A stretch of DNA of 64,000 bases from Medicago truncatula (GCF_003473485.1 NC_053042.1:7215501-7279500); one strand, 5' to 3'. Shown: positions 1 to 15,700, counted from the stretch's first letter. Notes: generated from the letters alone by a model not told the origin. A program made the numbers and translations.

Positions 1-347
1 TATATTTCTTGTCAAAAATAAAAAAGAGAGTAATGAAACAGATAGCTCGTAAATTAAAATTGGAATTGGCACAATTCGCATAATTAAAAGCTTTTGCACA
101 ATTCGCTTCTGATCTCGATAAAGCTACGCAAAATTACTTATGTTTAGCTTTTACTAGTAGTAATTTGATAGTGGAAATTGCATAACAACCGGAATCTAGC
201 CATATGTAAAAAAAGAAAAAAAAAAAAAAAAATCTAGCCTATGTGGTTAGTGCATATAGTGTATGCGCTAAATCTCATGGTATCAAATTCATTTTTTGCC
301 CAAAAAAATGGCAGAACTTATATAACAAATTGATGCCGATCCATTAA
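1..347. other. Gene-free AT-rich sequence
   Basis: No convincing gene or repeat boundary is visible here. The sequence is AT-rich with short A runs and ends at the target duplication of the element that follows. Confidence 0.5.
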
Positions 348-1700
348 GGTCCCGTTTGGATTGACTTATTTTTGAGCTTATGTGTATTTATCTACTCCCA
401 TAAGCCTTTTTAAAAGTGTTGGGTAAATAAACAAAAATAGTTTATCATAGTTTCATAAGCTGCTTATGCCATATTTTAATAAGCCTAAATTTTCAGCTTA
501 CCCTCCGACTTAACAAGGAGCTTATGAATTTATGTAACCTCCTTCGATTCTCTCTGGATCCACTTTTTCAAAACATATATATTAATTATAATGTTAGTTA
601 TATTTGGCGGTACATAAGTAACAAAATTGCTATATACTTAGGGGTGTTCGTGGGTGGGTTTGGGTTGAGTTTGGCCAAACCCAAGACCAAACCAAATAGT
701 GTACTTCGGTTTGGGTGAGATAAAATAACCACCCGTTATACTATTGGGTGGATTTGGGCAAACCCACTAATTTTTGGGTTGGGTTGGATTGGGTAATGGG
801 TTACCCAACTTATTTTTCTATTTTTTTTAATATTAAATGACTAAATGACAAGTCCTCATAATTTTGATTTAAAATAGTATTCTACTTTTTAATTTTCTTT
901 AAAAAAATGTTTAGCTTATTTTACTATAATTTTATGCATCATAGAATATCAAATAATAAACTTGATCAAAAAATACTTGCAACAAATTAAAATTGCATGA
1001 CATAAAATTGCATTGATATCAAAATAATCAAAAAGTGCAATATATTAATTTGTAACTCTAGTATGTTTTGATTTTTAATAAATAAGGTACAACGTGTATG
1101 TTTTGGAAATATAACTTTCTTCTATCCTATGAAAATAAAGATAAAAAAATATCAACATTATTGGATAAGTGAGTTTTTTGGGTTTGGGTCTGGAGTTTTA
1201 TGGGTTGACCAACCCATGAACACCTCTATGTACTTATCTTACTAAATTAACACACGTAACTAATTTTTTTTTGTAAGGAAGATTTTTATTATTTTTTTGT
1301 TACGTAACAAAATGAAACTGAGTATTAATATTTTTTCCTATATGAATATTTTTTTTCTTACGTAACTATATACTTATCTAATGTTAATTTTGTCTCATAT
1401 AATTATAATTAATATATTATATATTTTTTTTTTACATCTTGATTAATTTTATAAAAAAAAATCTTGATATTGTGGTTCGAGTCTTTGATTTTTTTTTTTG
1501 TTAAATTAAAAATATTTAAAATTTCGATAATTGCTTATGTAATGTCACATCCAAACACTTCAATTTATGTAAGTACTTTTTTTTGTATACATATCCAAAC
1601 ATAAATAGCTTATTAAGTATAAGAGCTTATGATGAAAGCTCCAATGTTATAAGCCCTAATACTATAAGCATCTATATAAGCTGTTTATCCAAACGGGGCC
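348..1700. mobile_element. PIF/Harbinger-type non-autonomous DNA transposon
   Basis: The ends are inverted repeats of the form GGTCCCGTTTGGAT and, on the other strand at the right end, GGCCCCGTTTGGAT. Both are flanked by TAA (345-347 and 1701-1703). A GG(N)CC(N)GTTTGG terminus with a TWA duplication is typical of PIF/Harbinger and Tourist elements. Imperfect inverted sequence continues inward through stretches rich in 'agcttat' motifs. No transposase is present. A second element is nested at 641-1226. Confidence 0.7.
641..1226. mobile_element. Nested TIR element inside the PIF-type element
   Basis: The ends read GGGGTGTTCGTGGG and, inverted, GAGGTGTTCATGGG, followed inward by GGGTTGG-rich sequence on both sides. 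Flanks are tatatactta (631-640) and tatgtactta (1227-1236), a 10-base direct repeat with one mismatch that is probably a decayed 8-10 bp target duplication. That duplication size fits hAT or Mutator-like elements. There is no coding capacity. Confidence 0.6.
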
Positions 1701-1796
1701 TAAATCAACGTCAAACAAATAATAAAGTTACGTTAGATTTGCTAAACAAGCGTACATTTTTTTTCCTTGTCAAAAATAACGTTAGATTTGCTAAAA

Positions 1797-2123
1797 GGTA
1801 TGTACTGGTAGAACAATATAAGATAGAACAACACAACATAAGATAGAGCAACACGTGACAAATTTTTATAATATTGAATAATGTTGTCGTATATGATTTT
1901 TTGTGAACATAAAGCTATTTTTGTATTTTAAATAACTTATACGTGTGACCAAAATTGTGATATGGTTTAGTGAGAGACAGAAAAATTGTGACAAAAATTT
2001 CTGTTTTTGTTTTGTCCTTTGTCTCTAGTTTATTCTGTCCCAAAAACAATTTTACAAATCAAACACTATACAACTGAAGTTGTTATGTCTTATCCTTTAA
2101 TTTTTAGCTGATCAAACACACCC
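1797..2123. mobile_element. MITE copy, left end lost
   Basis: This stretch resembles 38932-39270 over most of its length, including the 'agtactgg' start region, the 'gttgtgttgtggttt' type core and the right end atcaaacacaccc. The left terminal repeat seen in the other copy is missing. The termini (GGGTGTGTTTGG type) suggest a PIF-like MITE. Non-coding. Confidence 0.55.
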
Positions 2124-2180
2124 TAAGAATTTTTGTTTTTGTTTGAAGGAGCAGACATTAAGTGTGTGATTATGAAAGAT

Positions 2181-2359
2181 AACTATTGGGCAACACAAAA
2201 CAAACTTTTTTGGTTGAACAATTTTTTGTTTTATACGATGATCAATTGACAAAAGGTTAATTTGGTATTTTAAACAACTTATATTTGTGATAAGAAGTTG
2301 TGTTGTGGTTTAGTGAGAGATAATAATATTTATCTTTTACCATATCAAACATTCCATTG
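2181..2359. mobile_element. Second partial copy of the same MITE
   Basis: It repeats the core 'ttttttgttttatacgat' and 'gttgtgttgtggttt' motifs of 38932-39270 and stops at 'atcaaacattcc'. Both terminal repeats are degraded. Confidence 0.45.
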
Positions 2360-2525
2360 AGTCCTAATATTTTCTTGAGCAAAATTTTTTAAAAATATTT
2401 TACAAAAAATTGAAATAATTTTGTTCTCTTTAGTATTATTTAAAAAAGAAAAAATTAACGTTGAGATGCACTATTTCTTTTATTATTTTCTCTATTTTAA
2501 GATGTGAATATTTAATATTATATGC

Positions 2526-2530
2526 AAAAA
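2526..2530 (-). terminator. Pol III terminator of tRNA-Met
   Basis: Five A on the plus strand read as TTTTT on the minus strand, eight bases after the end of the tRNA. This is the usual RNA polymerase III stop. Confidence 0.7.
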
Positions 2531-2537
2531 TGATTAA

Positions 2538-2622
2538 TGGGGTGAGAGAGGCTCGAACTCTCGACCTCAGGATCACTCAGTAGCTATGAGACCTACGCGC
2601 TAGCCAACTGCGCCACCACCCC
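2538..2622 (-). tRNA. Elongator tRNA-Met (CAT) with intron
   Basis: On the minus strand the acceptor GGGGTGG pairs with the 3' CTCACCCC region, with a discriminator A after it. The A box GGCGCAGTTGGCTAGCGC and the B box GTTCGAGCC are intact. The anticodon CAT is followed by extra bases, giving 85 nt against about 74 for the mature molecule. Plant elongator tRNA-Met genes usually carry an intron of about 11 nt directly after the anticodon, and this agrees. A CAACAA motif lies just upstream, as is common for plant Pol III start sites, and a T5 terminator lies downstream. It looks functional. Confidence 0.95.
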
Positions 2623-2988
2623 ATCTTGTTGCTTTTTTAGTTATGAATCGAAATTGTAAAATTCATTTAACATATTTTTCTTAAAACATTAGAAAATTGC
2701 CAAAAAAATCATACATACATGATTTATAACAAAGAGACAGAGTAGTACTTCTGATTCTGTTACGTTCCAAAGTCAAAACCATCGAGCCAACAAAGCTTGT
2801 ATATAAAAACCAAATATATATATGCAACACAAATGATGCAATGTAGTTAGTTTTGACAAGCATCTTAGGAGTTCTGTTTATGATTATGTAGCTTTAATTT
2901 GATCCTCATTTTCAGTTCATAAGAAGATTTTCAGTTGATAATAACAATGTTTTAATATATAAGGTGATCGAAGAGATGAAGAATTTAC

Positions 2989-3166
2989 CCACGACAGAAG
3001 CTGATTCAATGGAAGTGACATGGCACGATATTTTGAGGGGAAAATGGGACGTGGAAATTCTAGGGCAGGAAATTTGAGATAAAGAAGAAGACGATGATGG
3101 AAGCACAGCTGGGAAGAAGCTTGATCTCTCTGATTGCACTGAAAAGTTGAAAGAAAGTATTGCCAT
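2989..3166 (-). CDS. Possible orphan first exon with transit-peptide-like sequence
   Basis: On the minus strand an ATG opens a frame of 59 codons, then a GTAAAT splice-donor-like site. The peptide starts MAILSFNFSVQ and is rich in Ser, Phe, Pro and hydroxylated residues with few acidic ones, as chloroplast transit peptides are. A TATATATAG sequence lies about 80 bp upstream. No downstream exon could be found toward position 1, where the tRNA gene and transposons begin. It may be a broken or captured gene 5' end, or chance. I do not recognise a family. Confidence 0.3.
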
Positions 3167-3374
3167 TTTCTGTTTTTCTTCTAACTCACACTAACACTCG
3201 TTTCGTTAAACCTTTTGTTCTTTCTTTGGTTTCTTTGATGTGCTATATATAGTGATTTGAATTTGAATAAACCATCAATTCTGTATCTAAAATATCACTC
3301 TAAAATTGATGGAAATGTTTTAGAAATTAAATTGAGGAATTTCATACGTATACATACATATTCATTATTATTTT

Positions 3375-3684
3375 GGGTTAAATATGTTTTTTGTCTTTAT
3401 AAAATTCTCAAATTTCAAGTTTTAGTCCTTAAAAAAATTTCCATCATAACTTTTGATCATGCAATTAAGTAAAATCATGTCTATCCTTGGAAGTCTTATA
3501 TTTTTTTTTTTGTAGTCGTGTTTAGTACGTTATAGAAATCTCTCTTACAAAAGTTGGAAAATTTCCAAATAGAGACCATAAGTAACGATAGAAAATTTCT
3601 TAGGGATAAAAAAAAATTGATAACTCTTTTTATAAAGACTAAAACTTGAAATTTGATAGGGACTAATTAAAACATATTTAACCC
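3375..3684. mobile_element. Mutator-like MITE, 9-bp target duplication
   Basis: Terminal inverted repeats start GGGTTAAATATGTTTT and end AAAACATATTTAACCC. They are flanked by perfect 9-bp direct repeats tattatttt (3366-3374 and 3685-3693). The arms carry 'ttttagtccttaa' and 'agactaaaacttgaaatttg' inverted phrases. A 9-bp duplication indicates mobilisation by Mutator-like transposases. Non-coding. Confidence 0.8.
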
Positions 3685-4189
3685 TATTATTTTTAAATAA
3701 GGATTAAATTGGAGATCACATATTAATATATTTTAGAGACTAAATTAATGATTAATTATAATAATTTTTATGGCAAAAAAGACTATGGTGTCATATCATG
3801 CATTCATCCTATTTTGTTGTTGTTGAGAGTATCATTCATGCTATTTGTCACGCTTAATTTGTCAAATTATGTATTTTACGTAATTATTGGTTCCCACGAG
3901 GCTCCACTATGATTGGAATTGACAAGTTTAAAAACTTAAAGAAAATTTGAGGACTAAAAAAAAATAGTGTATAAATAAAAGAGTACAACAAATTTATATT
4001 TTTTTTTAGGAAAATTCATAAATTATACATTAATTACTATCGTATGTTATTTTTTTTGTTGTTGTCATAAATTAGTAATTAACTTGCTTAAAAAATAGTA
4101 CTAAAAAGTAACACAAAATAGTTGATGTCATATTGAAAATATATAAAACCACTCTTTTAAAGATATTGGAAAAAAACTCAAGTTTTAAA

Positions 4190-4475
4190 TTGGATAGATT
4201 AGACTCTTGATAAAAATTTATAAATATGAGAAGTTTATAGATTAGACTCATGATAAAAGTTTCAATTTGGTATCAGAGCCTATCGATTTGGGTCATCCAC
4301 CATATGTATACATACACCAAATCCCATAATGTTGGGCTTAGAGGTGTATTGGAAATAATTTAAGCTCCACATCAGATAAATATGACTCTTAAGAGTTTAT
4401 AAAGAGAAGACACTTACCTCCTTACAAACTGGTTTTGCAAGGATAAGTTAGACCAAATATCAACAAAAGATACAT
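4190..4475 (+). mobile_element. TRIM (miniature LTR retrotransposon) remnant
   Basis: TGGTATCAGAGCC at 4268, the primer-binding site complementary to initiator tRNA-Met, follows a decayed LTR end. About 50 bp further an LTR begins TGTTGGGCTTAG (4330) and runs through 'ccacat' and 'agtttataaagagaagaca' to about 4470. The internal region is tiny, which defines TRIMs. A better copy is at 26738-26985. Confidence 0.6.
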
Positions 4476-4699
4476 ATCTTTTACTAATGTGACATTCAAT
4501 ATGAGATAAATATGAAATTTCTTCACTTTATGTTTTACTATATTAATTAGGTTGATATTGGTCAAACTTTACTTATCTTTCAACTGAACTTCAGATGAGC
4601 TCCATTCAAGTTGGAACCGGAGGATAAACAAAAAAAAAAGTTGATAAGAGAAATTTAGATAACTTATAACTCAAAGAGTCCTGATACATGAACATCCTA

Positions 4700-6170
4700 A
4701 GGTTGCAAACACATCTTAGACCACCACACACAAAATTGACATGTGGCTAAGTGGCCCCACACACAAACACACTCAGCAAAATTTTGTCTTTGGCCCTCTC
4801 TTGTCTCTTGTGTCTCCCTTCCTTTACCTTGTCCTTTCCACCCCACCACCGCTGCCAACACTGTCGCCCCCCCACCACCATCCATCACCCATCCTCCTAC
4901 TCACCACCATCGTTCTTCCGATCACTAGATCTGCTCAGATCTGTCCTAACCTTCACTCGACGTCACCTTCACTTTTCTCGCCGGCGCCGCGACTTCCGTT
5001 CAGATTTGCGTTTCAAGATCAGTGTTTTCTGGTTAAGTTTTTGCACATAATAAGAAAGAGACGATAACTTGTTTGAAGAGACGGTGGCAGAGACTAAGGT
5101 AACACCGATGAACAGTGAGGACGAAAGTTATAGTCTCAATTTCCGGCGCGGGTGAGAAAGAAGGAAAAGGAAAGAAAAAAAGAAAAAGTTGCAAAGAAGG
5201 TTTTAACGTGAGGTTGCCGGTGTGGCGCTGACGACTGTTGAAATGTGAGGTCGCCGGTGTGATGGCGGAGGCGCGACAGTGGCGTTGGTGGTGATGGCGG
5301 AGGCTTGGTCTCTGTGGGATGACAGAAGAGAGAAGAAGGAGGTGAAAAAGTGGATGGTGTCATGAAATTACTCAAATGTCCTTAGTGCCACATGGAGGCG
5401 GTACATTAGTGGTATGGACTAAAAGGTGTACATGAAACATTGCTCTAACTCAAATTCCCCCAACCTAACAACTATTTGTCTCCTTTCAACTGTCACATCC
5501 ACCGCCAAAATCCAAATCTTTTTTTATCACGATGTAGCCACAGATTGTGGTGGTGCTCTATGCCTCTATATGGCTACATAACCTTCAAACCCCATCTGAG
5601 GTTGCTCCAATACACATCACGAGTCTGTTCTCGCAGGCGCCACCACCTTTTGGTGGAGGATGGCTTGCATAAATCTCTAATTTGCTCCATGTTTCGTTGC
5701 TTGATGGTTTTAGGTCCTAGGCATGTACTTGAATTCAAAGGTTTAATTGAGGTATTATGATTTGATGCTTTGGCTTAGGTTGTGGATTGTTTCCGTGGTG
5801 ATCTTTTTGTGGGTGTTTTGGTTGTCTGCACTGAAGAGCATTTTTGTTTCTTTCTGTGTTGTGTGTGTGTTCCACTGTTTTTGTTGTTACACTACCAACA
5901 TTGTTTTTAGGGCCAATTTTTTTCTTGGGATTTGTTTGTTTCTCTGCTTGGTTTTGTATCCGCATGGGAGAGTGACACATATTTACGACTCTTTATCAGA
6001 TTTGGGTTTGAACTCAGATCTATAACTTTTTAGGTTTTAATTTGGTTTTGGTTATGATGTCTTCTTCGGTGGATCAGGAGTTGAAGAGTGCTTCGGTGAT
6101 TTGTTTTTAGAGTTTGATAGACCAAACACTTTTAATTCAAGATTTAACTTTTTATGAAAAGAAAAAAATT
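4700..6170. other. Compositional outlier, CT/GC-rich, possible captured gene fragments
   Basis: This block is much richer in G+C than its surroundings. The plus strand is CT-rich from about 4780 to 5010, including 'ctcgccggcgccgcgac', then GA-rich from about 5070 to 5350. Several overlapping frames are open but none matches a family I know, and most are low-complexity Pro/Ser. From 5440 to 6170 there are GT-rich stretches with no clear gene. It could be fragments of host genes carried by a transposon (Pack-MULE style) or decayed retroelement sequence. No terminal repeats were resolved. Confidence 0.35.
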
Positions 6171-7871
6171 ATAACAAGGCCGATAATTTAGTTTTTTTTC
6201 TTCACTTGAGAAAATTTTATCTGAGACATGGTCAAATTAAATATGAACACATCTCTCACAACATGCAACCAAAAAAATCACCTCTCACAATATATTTTTT
6301 AGGGGACATCTCTCACAATATTCAACATTACATAAAACATTATCACATTACGGAACCAACTCTTTCTAAATTCAAACACTAACTTATATAAGGCCAATCA
6401 TATTTATCCTGTAGAAGAGTGCACACATTAAAATTCTGAAAATTTTCCCCCAAAAATATTCTATAATTTCACAAATAACATGATAATTTGTCTTATCATA
6501 AAAGTTTACGATAGGTTAAAGAAAAGAAATTATCCAACTATGAGCAATTATTTCATGCGAAATGGACTGGAGAAGGATATAGATTTCAACTCGAGTGGTC
6601 CCGGTTGATGCAACCTTTATATCGTTATGAACCCCCCACACCCCAATTTCTTTAGGATGATAATATTTTTTATTTTTTAAAGAAGAATAATGCTCCCTCC
6701 ATTTTTAAATATAAAAAAATTGACTCTTTAAATTCATTCATTTAATGATGTATGTGGTCCATATTATGAACCATGATGAATGAACCTAAAAAGTGAATTT
6801 TGCTTATATTTAGAAACGGAATGAGTAGTTATTTTGATCTCTCAATATGTAACGAATAATCATAATAGTTCTTTTATATATTAAAATTTTAAAGGTCTAG
6901 TGATGCAATTTATTGTCCGTTTGCTTTCTATTCAAATGTAAATAATGGTTTATATATTGGTGACAATGGTAAACAATGATGAAAATGACAAATTGGCTAC
7001 TAAAATTAGACATTTTGTTTTAATAAATAGTCTATTTAATTGTGCATTATATTAATCAAAATAGTTTCTTACATTAAAATATTCGTTAATATTGTCATAT
7101 TAGTCTTTTAATATACTTACTTATTATCATATTAATCAATATGAATACATATTTATTGTTATATCAACCCCTCTATAAAAAAAAGTTGATGTTAACATTG
7201 AAGGATTATTTTGATTAACCAAGTGTATAATCATAAATTATTTTGAAATTTTGATACATCAAGAGATTATTGTAATTACTCGTTACACATTCACAAATAA
7301 AAAGACTATTATCCCACATTTTTACTATTGTTGTTGTGGTTTTTACTGTATACAATGCTTAAATATTTTCATATTGGAAAGTAGGTATAATCAATAATGT
7401 TCGAAAGGACCCCTCAGGAAAAAAAATAATGTTGGAAAGGAAATGATTAACCAAATTAATCATTGTAATCTTTGTGTTCTTCATATTTAACCCAAAAATA
7501 AATTATATTTGATATATTATGTTGTGTCACTTGTGCACTTTTTCAAACGATTGGAAATTTGTCCTTTTTCATGATGATACCGGTAATTGATGAGGTTCAT
7601 TATTTGTTTGCATTTCAATTTTAATTTCATAATCCAGTCCATTCGTCTGCATGCACTCCTCTCCCTTGCATGGACTGAAAATGGAAAGGCCATGCAAATT
7701 AGAGAAACAACCTAAAATAACAAACGGTATAAATAATAAATATTTGGACTATATATCACTATTTTTGTTAAATAATCATAACACTCCCCCCTCTCTCTCT
7801 CACACACCTACACACACTCACACACAGCTACCATTTAATATTTTTTTAGGAGAACACTCGATGAGGCCTAC
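6171..7871. other. Gene-free repeat-rich stretch
   Basis: AT-rich intergenic DNA holding one Stowaway MITE (6693-6828), phrases such as 'agtctttta' typical of decayed foldback elements, and a (CT)n/(CA)n run near 7790-7826. No coding region is supported. Confidence 0.5.
6693..6828. mobile_element. Stowaway-like MITE
   Basis: The left end reads CTCCCTCCATTTTTAAATAT and the right end ATATTTAGAAACGGAATGAG, the inverted CTCCCTCCGTTT terminus of Tc1/mariner Stowaway elements. It is about 136 bp long and non-coding. Confidence 0.75.
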
Positions 7872-10040
7872 ATTACCCTCTCTTGTTTAGAGGTAATTTA
7901 CCCTCTTATGATATCAACTAATTAAAATGTAATATACATAGGTAACATTAAGTGTCAAATAAATGAGTAGATTTTTTCTAAAAATAAAAGAGTTAATCTT
8001 AATTATTTTTTATTTGAAGGAGAGTTAATCTTAATCATAAGGTAACTTTTAATACTTTTAATTTTTATTTAATTTTTTTTTTAAACAACAAATGATTTAA
8101 TTTTTTTTTTATATTAAGGTGTTCAATCTTAATTAATTTACACTACAAGACTTATAACAAATAAAATTTTACATCAAATTTCTTTCATCTGGATGTCCTT
8201 AAATTCGTCATTTACATTCATAAAATTTCTTCCATTCCAGAACCCCGAACGTGAGAACAAAAACATCACTTTCTTTCAAATTTCTTCTTCTTTATTCTTT
8301 CATATTGATCAATTTTTGTTTCTTTTTCATTCTTCTTCCCATTTTGATTGTTCAATTTTGTCGTTTCAAATTGCCGCAAATTTCCAATTATCGTGAGAAT
8401 TGTCGTTGTTTCTAGAACCACGTCAAGTATCGTGACTTATTTTTTTTATTTAAGCAGCCAACCTAATAAAATTTGTTAACACGCATAGACCTGTCTCACT
8501 ATCAGCAAAAGTCTTTAAGTGAAAATAAAAGAACAAAAGCCTCATCACATAATCATTTCAGCACCAACCAAAAAATTGCTAGCAAACTCCCACAACATTA
8601 CAGCGGCAACACCTGCTAGCAGCCCTCAAAGTACAACGGATGATTTACTCAATTGTTATAATTAACTACCTCCCAACCAAGAAAAATCAAATCAAAAAGA
8701 AAAATCAAGTCATCATACCCGACGTTGTACTGGAAATAAAGGCAATTCTCACGATATTTGAAATCATGGCGATTCTCACGAAAATTGAAAAATGCTGCAG
8801 TTGGGAACGACAAAATTGAATAATAAAAATGGGAGGAATAAATTTTATGAATATAACTGATAAATTTAAGGACATTCAGATGAAAGAAATTTGATGTGAA
8901 ATTTTAATTGTTCTAAGCTAGTCATGTAGTAAATTAATTAAGATTGAACACCTAAATATAATTAAGGCAATATTACATTATGGGTACTTTATCTTATTTA
9001 TTTGTAATACTTTGGTCCTTTGTCTTTATTTTTTTCCGTTTAGGTCCTTTATCTCTCTTAAAAGCACATATACATCTTTTTTTGCATTTTTTTATTAAAA
9101 AATACATAATTTTATTTTTAAAAATATATTTTTATTAAAACTGAAGAAAAAAAAAATCCAAAAATATGATGAAGATGTTCATCATCTTCATCTTCTTCCT
9201 TTGAATCTTCATCATCTTCTTTAAATAAAAAAAAATTCTACTAAAATATAACTTCAAATATCGTGAATTAATGTTATATTCACCTCAGATCTTATTTAAA
9301 ACACAAAAATCAAAACCTTAATTTCACAAATGTTGCAAGGCGGATAGTGGAGGCTTAGTCGGAAACAACAAAATTGATGTGCAAAGCTGCTATCAATTTT
9401 GGGGTTATTTTTATGTCGGACTTGAATATTGAGTAAGAAAATAATAATAATAATATACAGCGTGACAATTTATATAACTAATTTTTTTTTTTTATGAAAC
9501 TAAATCTCTTTCTCTATAGAGGTTTGATTTTTGTGTTTAAAAGAAGATTTGAGGTGAATATAACATTAATTAATGATATTTGGAGATAAATTTGTGTAGA
9601 AATTTTTTTGATTCAATGAAGATGATGAAGATTCAAAGGAAGACGATGAAAATGATGAACATCTTCATCATATTTCTGGATTTGTTTCATTTTTAATAAA
9701 AAAAAATTTTAAAAAATAAAATTATGTATTTTTTTTAATACAAAAAAATGAGAAAAAGGATGTATATGTGCTTTTATAAGAGATAAAAGACCTAAGCGGA
9801 AAAAAATAAAGATAAATGACCCAAGTGTAACAAATAAATAAGATAAAAGATCTCATATGTAATCATGTCTATAATTAAATAAAAATTAAAAGTATTAAAA
9901 ATTACCTTATGATTATAATTGATTCTTTTTTTAGAAAAAAATTGACTCATTTATGACATTTAATGTTGTCAATGTATATTACATTTTGATTGGTTGATAT
10001 CATGATAAGGTAAAATACCCTCTAAATAAGAGAGGGTAAT
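7872..10040. mobile_element. Long foldback element, interrupted by a nested element
   Basis: Arms start ATTACCCTCTCTT(G/A)TTTAGAGG on both sides in inverted orientation. They stay complementary for several hundred bases: 'gatatcaa', the TTAATCTTAATTA region, 'attgaacacct', the block 8166-8250 against 8825-8905, and 'caattttgtcgtt' near 8353 against 'aacgacaaaattg' near 8806. Without the nested element the foldback is about 1.26 kb. No target duplication was resolved. Non-coding and probably a Mutator/foldback derivative. Confidence 0.7.
8966..9869. mobile_element. Mutator-like foldback element nested in the right arm
   Basis: Its ends are GGCAATATTACATTATGGG and, inverted, GACATGATTACATATGAG. 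Perfect 9-bp direct repeats tataattaa flank it at 8957-8965 and 9870-9878. The arms are long (about 265 bp) and include GAAGATGATGAAGAT-type repeats in inverted orientation around 9170-9235 and 9610-9665. The interrupted arm of the host foldback continues in register on the far side, which confirms the insertion order. Confidence 0.85.
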
Positions 10041-10462
10041 CTAAAAAAAACCAGAACACTCTAATTTTTTGAATAATAAACCTACTCGATCATCTATTTA
10101 TCTTTTTGTTGTGTAATTATTTTTTTGGTTATTGTTATAACAAGACGCAAGAATAATGACAATAATAGTAAAAGATACAATAAAAAACGACAAGAGATTT
10201 AACATGGTATCCAACAATGTGCTCACTAATCCAACATAGGAAATCGCATATTTTCTTGCACTTTGGTTTTTACATCGAGAGCTTGAAGAGATAATATACA
10301 TGGAGTAACTAGAAGGTTTTGTGAAAGATAAGGTTAAGACATGTCTTTTGAAAAAAATCTTTGTATGCCTTGAAACAAAGCCCACATGAATGGTATCGTC
10401 AGTTTGAGAAATTTCTTTTGAAGACCGGTTGTGGGAGAAGGATATGATTCTTATGTGTACAT

Positions 10463-11055
10463 TATAGTTTTAAAAACTGGACTGAACCGGTCGGTCAGAC
10501 CGGTCCAACCGGGAACCGGTGGAGTAACCGTTTCGAGTTTCTCAACGGATCGATTATTTTGAGAGGGACTCGAACACGCGACCACAAGCTAAATTAAAGA
10601 ACAAGCTTTAACCAACAAGCCAATATGCTGTTTTGTGATTGCTTTTCATCATTTATATATAAAACATTCTAGTGCAGAAACAATGCAAAAATGCTCATTG
10701 TGCATTCCACTATTCATTTATGTTTTTTTTTTTTTTTTTTTGGTATACTCAACACTATTATTATTTTCTCGAAACGGGTATACTATTCATGTTTGCTCCA
10801 ATTCTCCTTGAAAAAAAAAATGTACACTTCAATTCTTTTTTGACTAAAATATATGCTTCAAGTTGTTCATTTATTTTAGTTAAAAAACAGTTGTAATTTA
10901 TTTAATTTTATTTTTTAATATGAAAACATTCCTCCATTGCAAACAACAAAATCATTAGGTCATTGGTCGCATGATTCAATTTGTAAATTTAACTTTTATA
11001 AGAAAAAGTAAATTTAACTCTTATTTTAAATTATAATATATCGTTAATGTTTCTA

Positions 11056-11107
<52 letters not shown>

Positions 11108-11470
11108 AATACATAATATTAATAAAATTGTTTCTTTCTAAATACTTTTATTAAAATTGAAATAATTTTTTAATATTTATTTAAATATGGTATGATTTTG
11201 TGTGGGTATAAAACACATATTATGGTTAATTTTGAGGAGTTGACAATTGGTAGGTTTTATAGTTTTTTAGTGATTGAGTCACCAATTCAATCAGATTTAA
11301 TCCGCTTAAATATCTATATAAATTTAATCTCAAGACCGAGTTATCTTACCGAATCATTCAAGTTGATCTGGTTCAGTCATGCGGTTCAACCGATGATCCA
11401 ATGGTTCGACCATTGACCATCGACCCAGCACCCCTCCCGAGTCAATGGACGAGCCGAATTTTAAAACTAT
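10463..11470. mobile_element. Mutator-like element, about 1.0 kb
   Basis: Ends are TATAGTTTTAAAAACTGG and AATTTTAAAACTAT, flanked by perfect 9-bp repeats tgtgtacat (10454-10462 and 11471-11479). Just inside are GGTT/CCGG-rich phrases (ACTGAACCGGTCGGTCAG on the left; 'ggttcaaccgatgatccaat' on the right). It carries an AT microsatellite and no transposase, and lies about 310 bp past the DFR1 stop. Confidence 0.8.
11059..11101. repeat. (TA)n microsatellite
   Basis: About 21 consecutive TA units, inside the Mutator-like element. Confidence 0.9.
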
Positions 11471-11783
11471 TGTGTACATATAAGACTAAGGTGATGCAAC
11501 ATGCAATCCCTCTGCATCCCATCTATAACTTCAAAAAAAAAAATGCGAGGCTTTCTTAGTACAATGTGCGAGTAAATTTGTAAATTTAGAAGCAATATAG
11601 CATATATCATTATAGTTCTTATATAATTAACAGACAACGTGACCCATAAACATGAATATTATTATGAGTGACATCATATAACATAAACCTTAGTTAATAA
11701 CATATGAAAAAGGATCCTTAAAAAAAAAAACACAAATGAAAAAGGAAAAAGAGACACAATCCATCAAAGACACAAAAGCATAT

Positions 11784-15567
<3,784 letters not shown>

Positions 15568-15691
15568 GTATATATTTTGAACGGAAGACAATGTATGTGG
15601 TGGGTGACTCTATTTATTTAGAAAGAAGCTGTTGTAAAGAGAGAGGAATGAAGAGAAACCTGAGCTGATGAGAGTAAGAAAATGTAAGGGG

Positions 15692-15700
15692 TTTATATAG
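15692..15700 (-). promoter_or_regulatory. DFR1 TATA box
   Basis: Minus-strand CTATATAAAC lies about 125 bp upstream of the ATG. It predicts a transcript start near 15660 and a leader of about 95 nt. The leader is CT-rich ('cttcattcctctctctt'), as in many plant genes. Confidence 0.7.

Noticed and set aside
4741..5067. Overlapping Pro/Ser-rich frames taken as a secreted protein gene
   Set aside because: Three frames are open at once over a CT-rich stretch, which is what composition alone produces.
10550..10625. tRNA-like B box 'gggactcgaac' suggesting a tRNA gene
   Set aside because: No acceptor stem pairing or A box at the right distance; it lies inside the 1.0 kb Mutator-like element.
11059..11101. 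CRISPR or satellite array
   Set aside because: Only a dinucleotide microsatellite; no spacers or longer repeat units, and this is a plant nuclear sequence.
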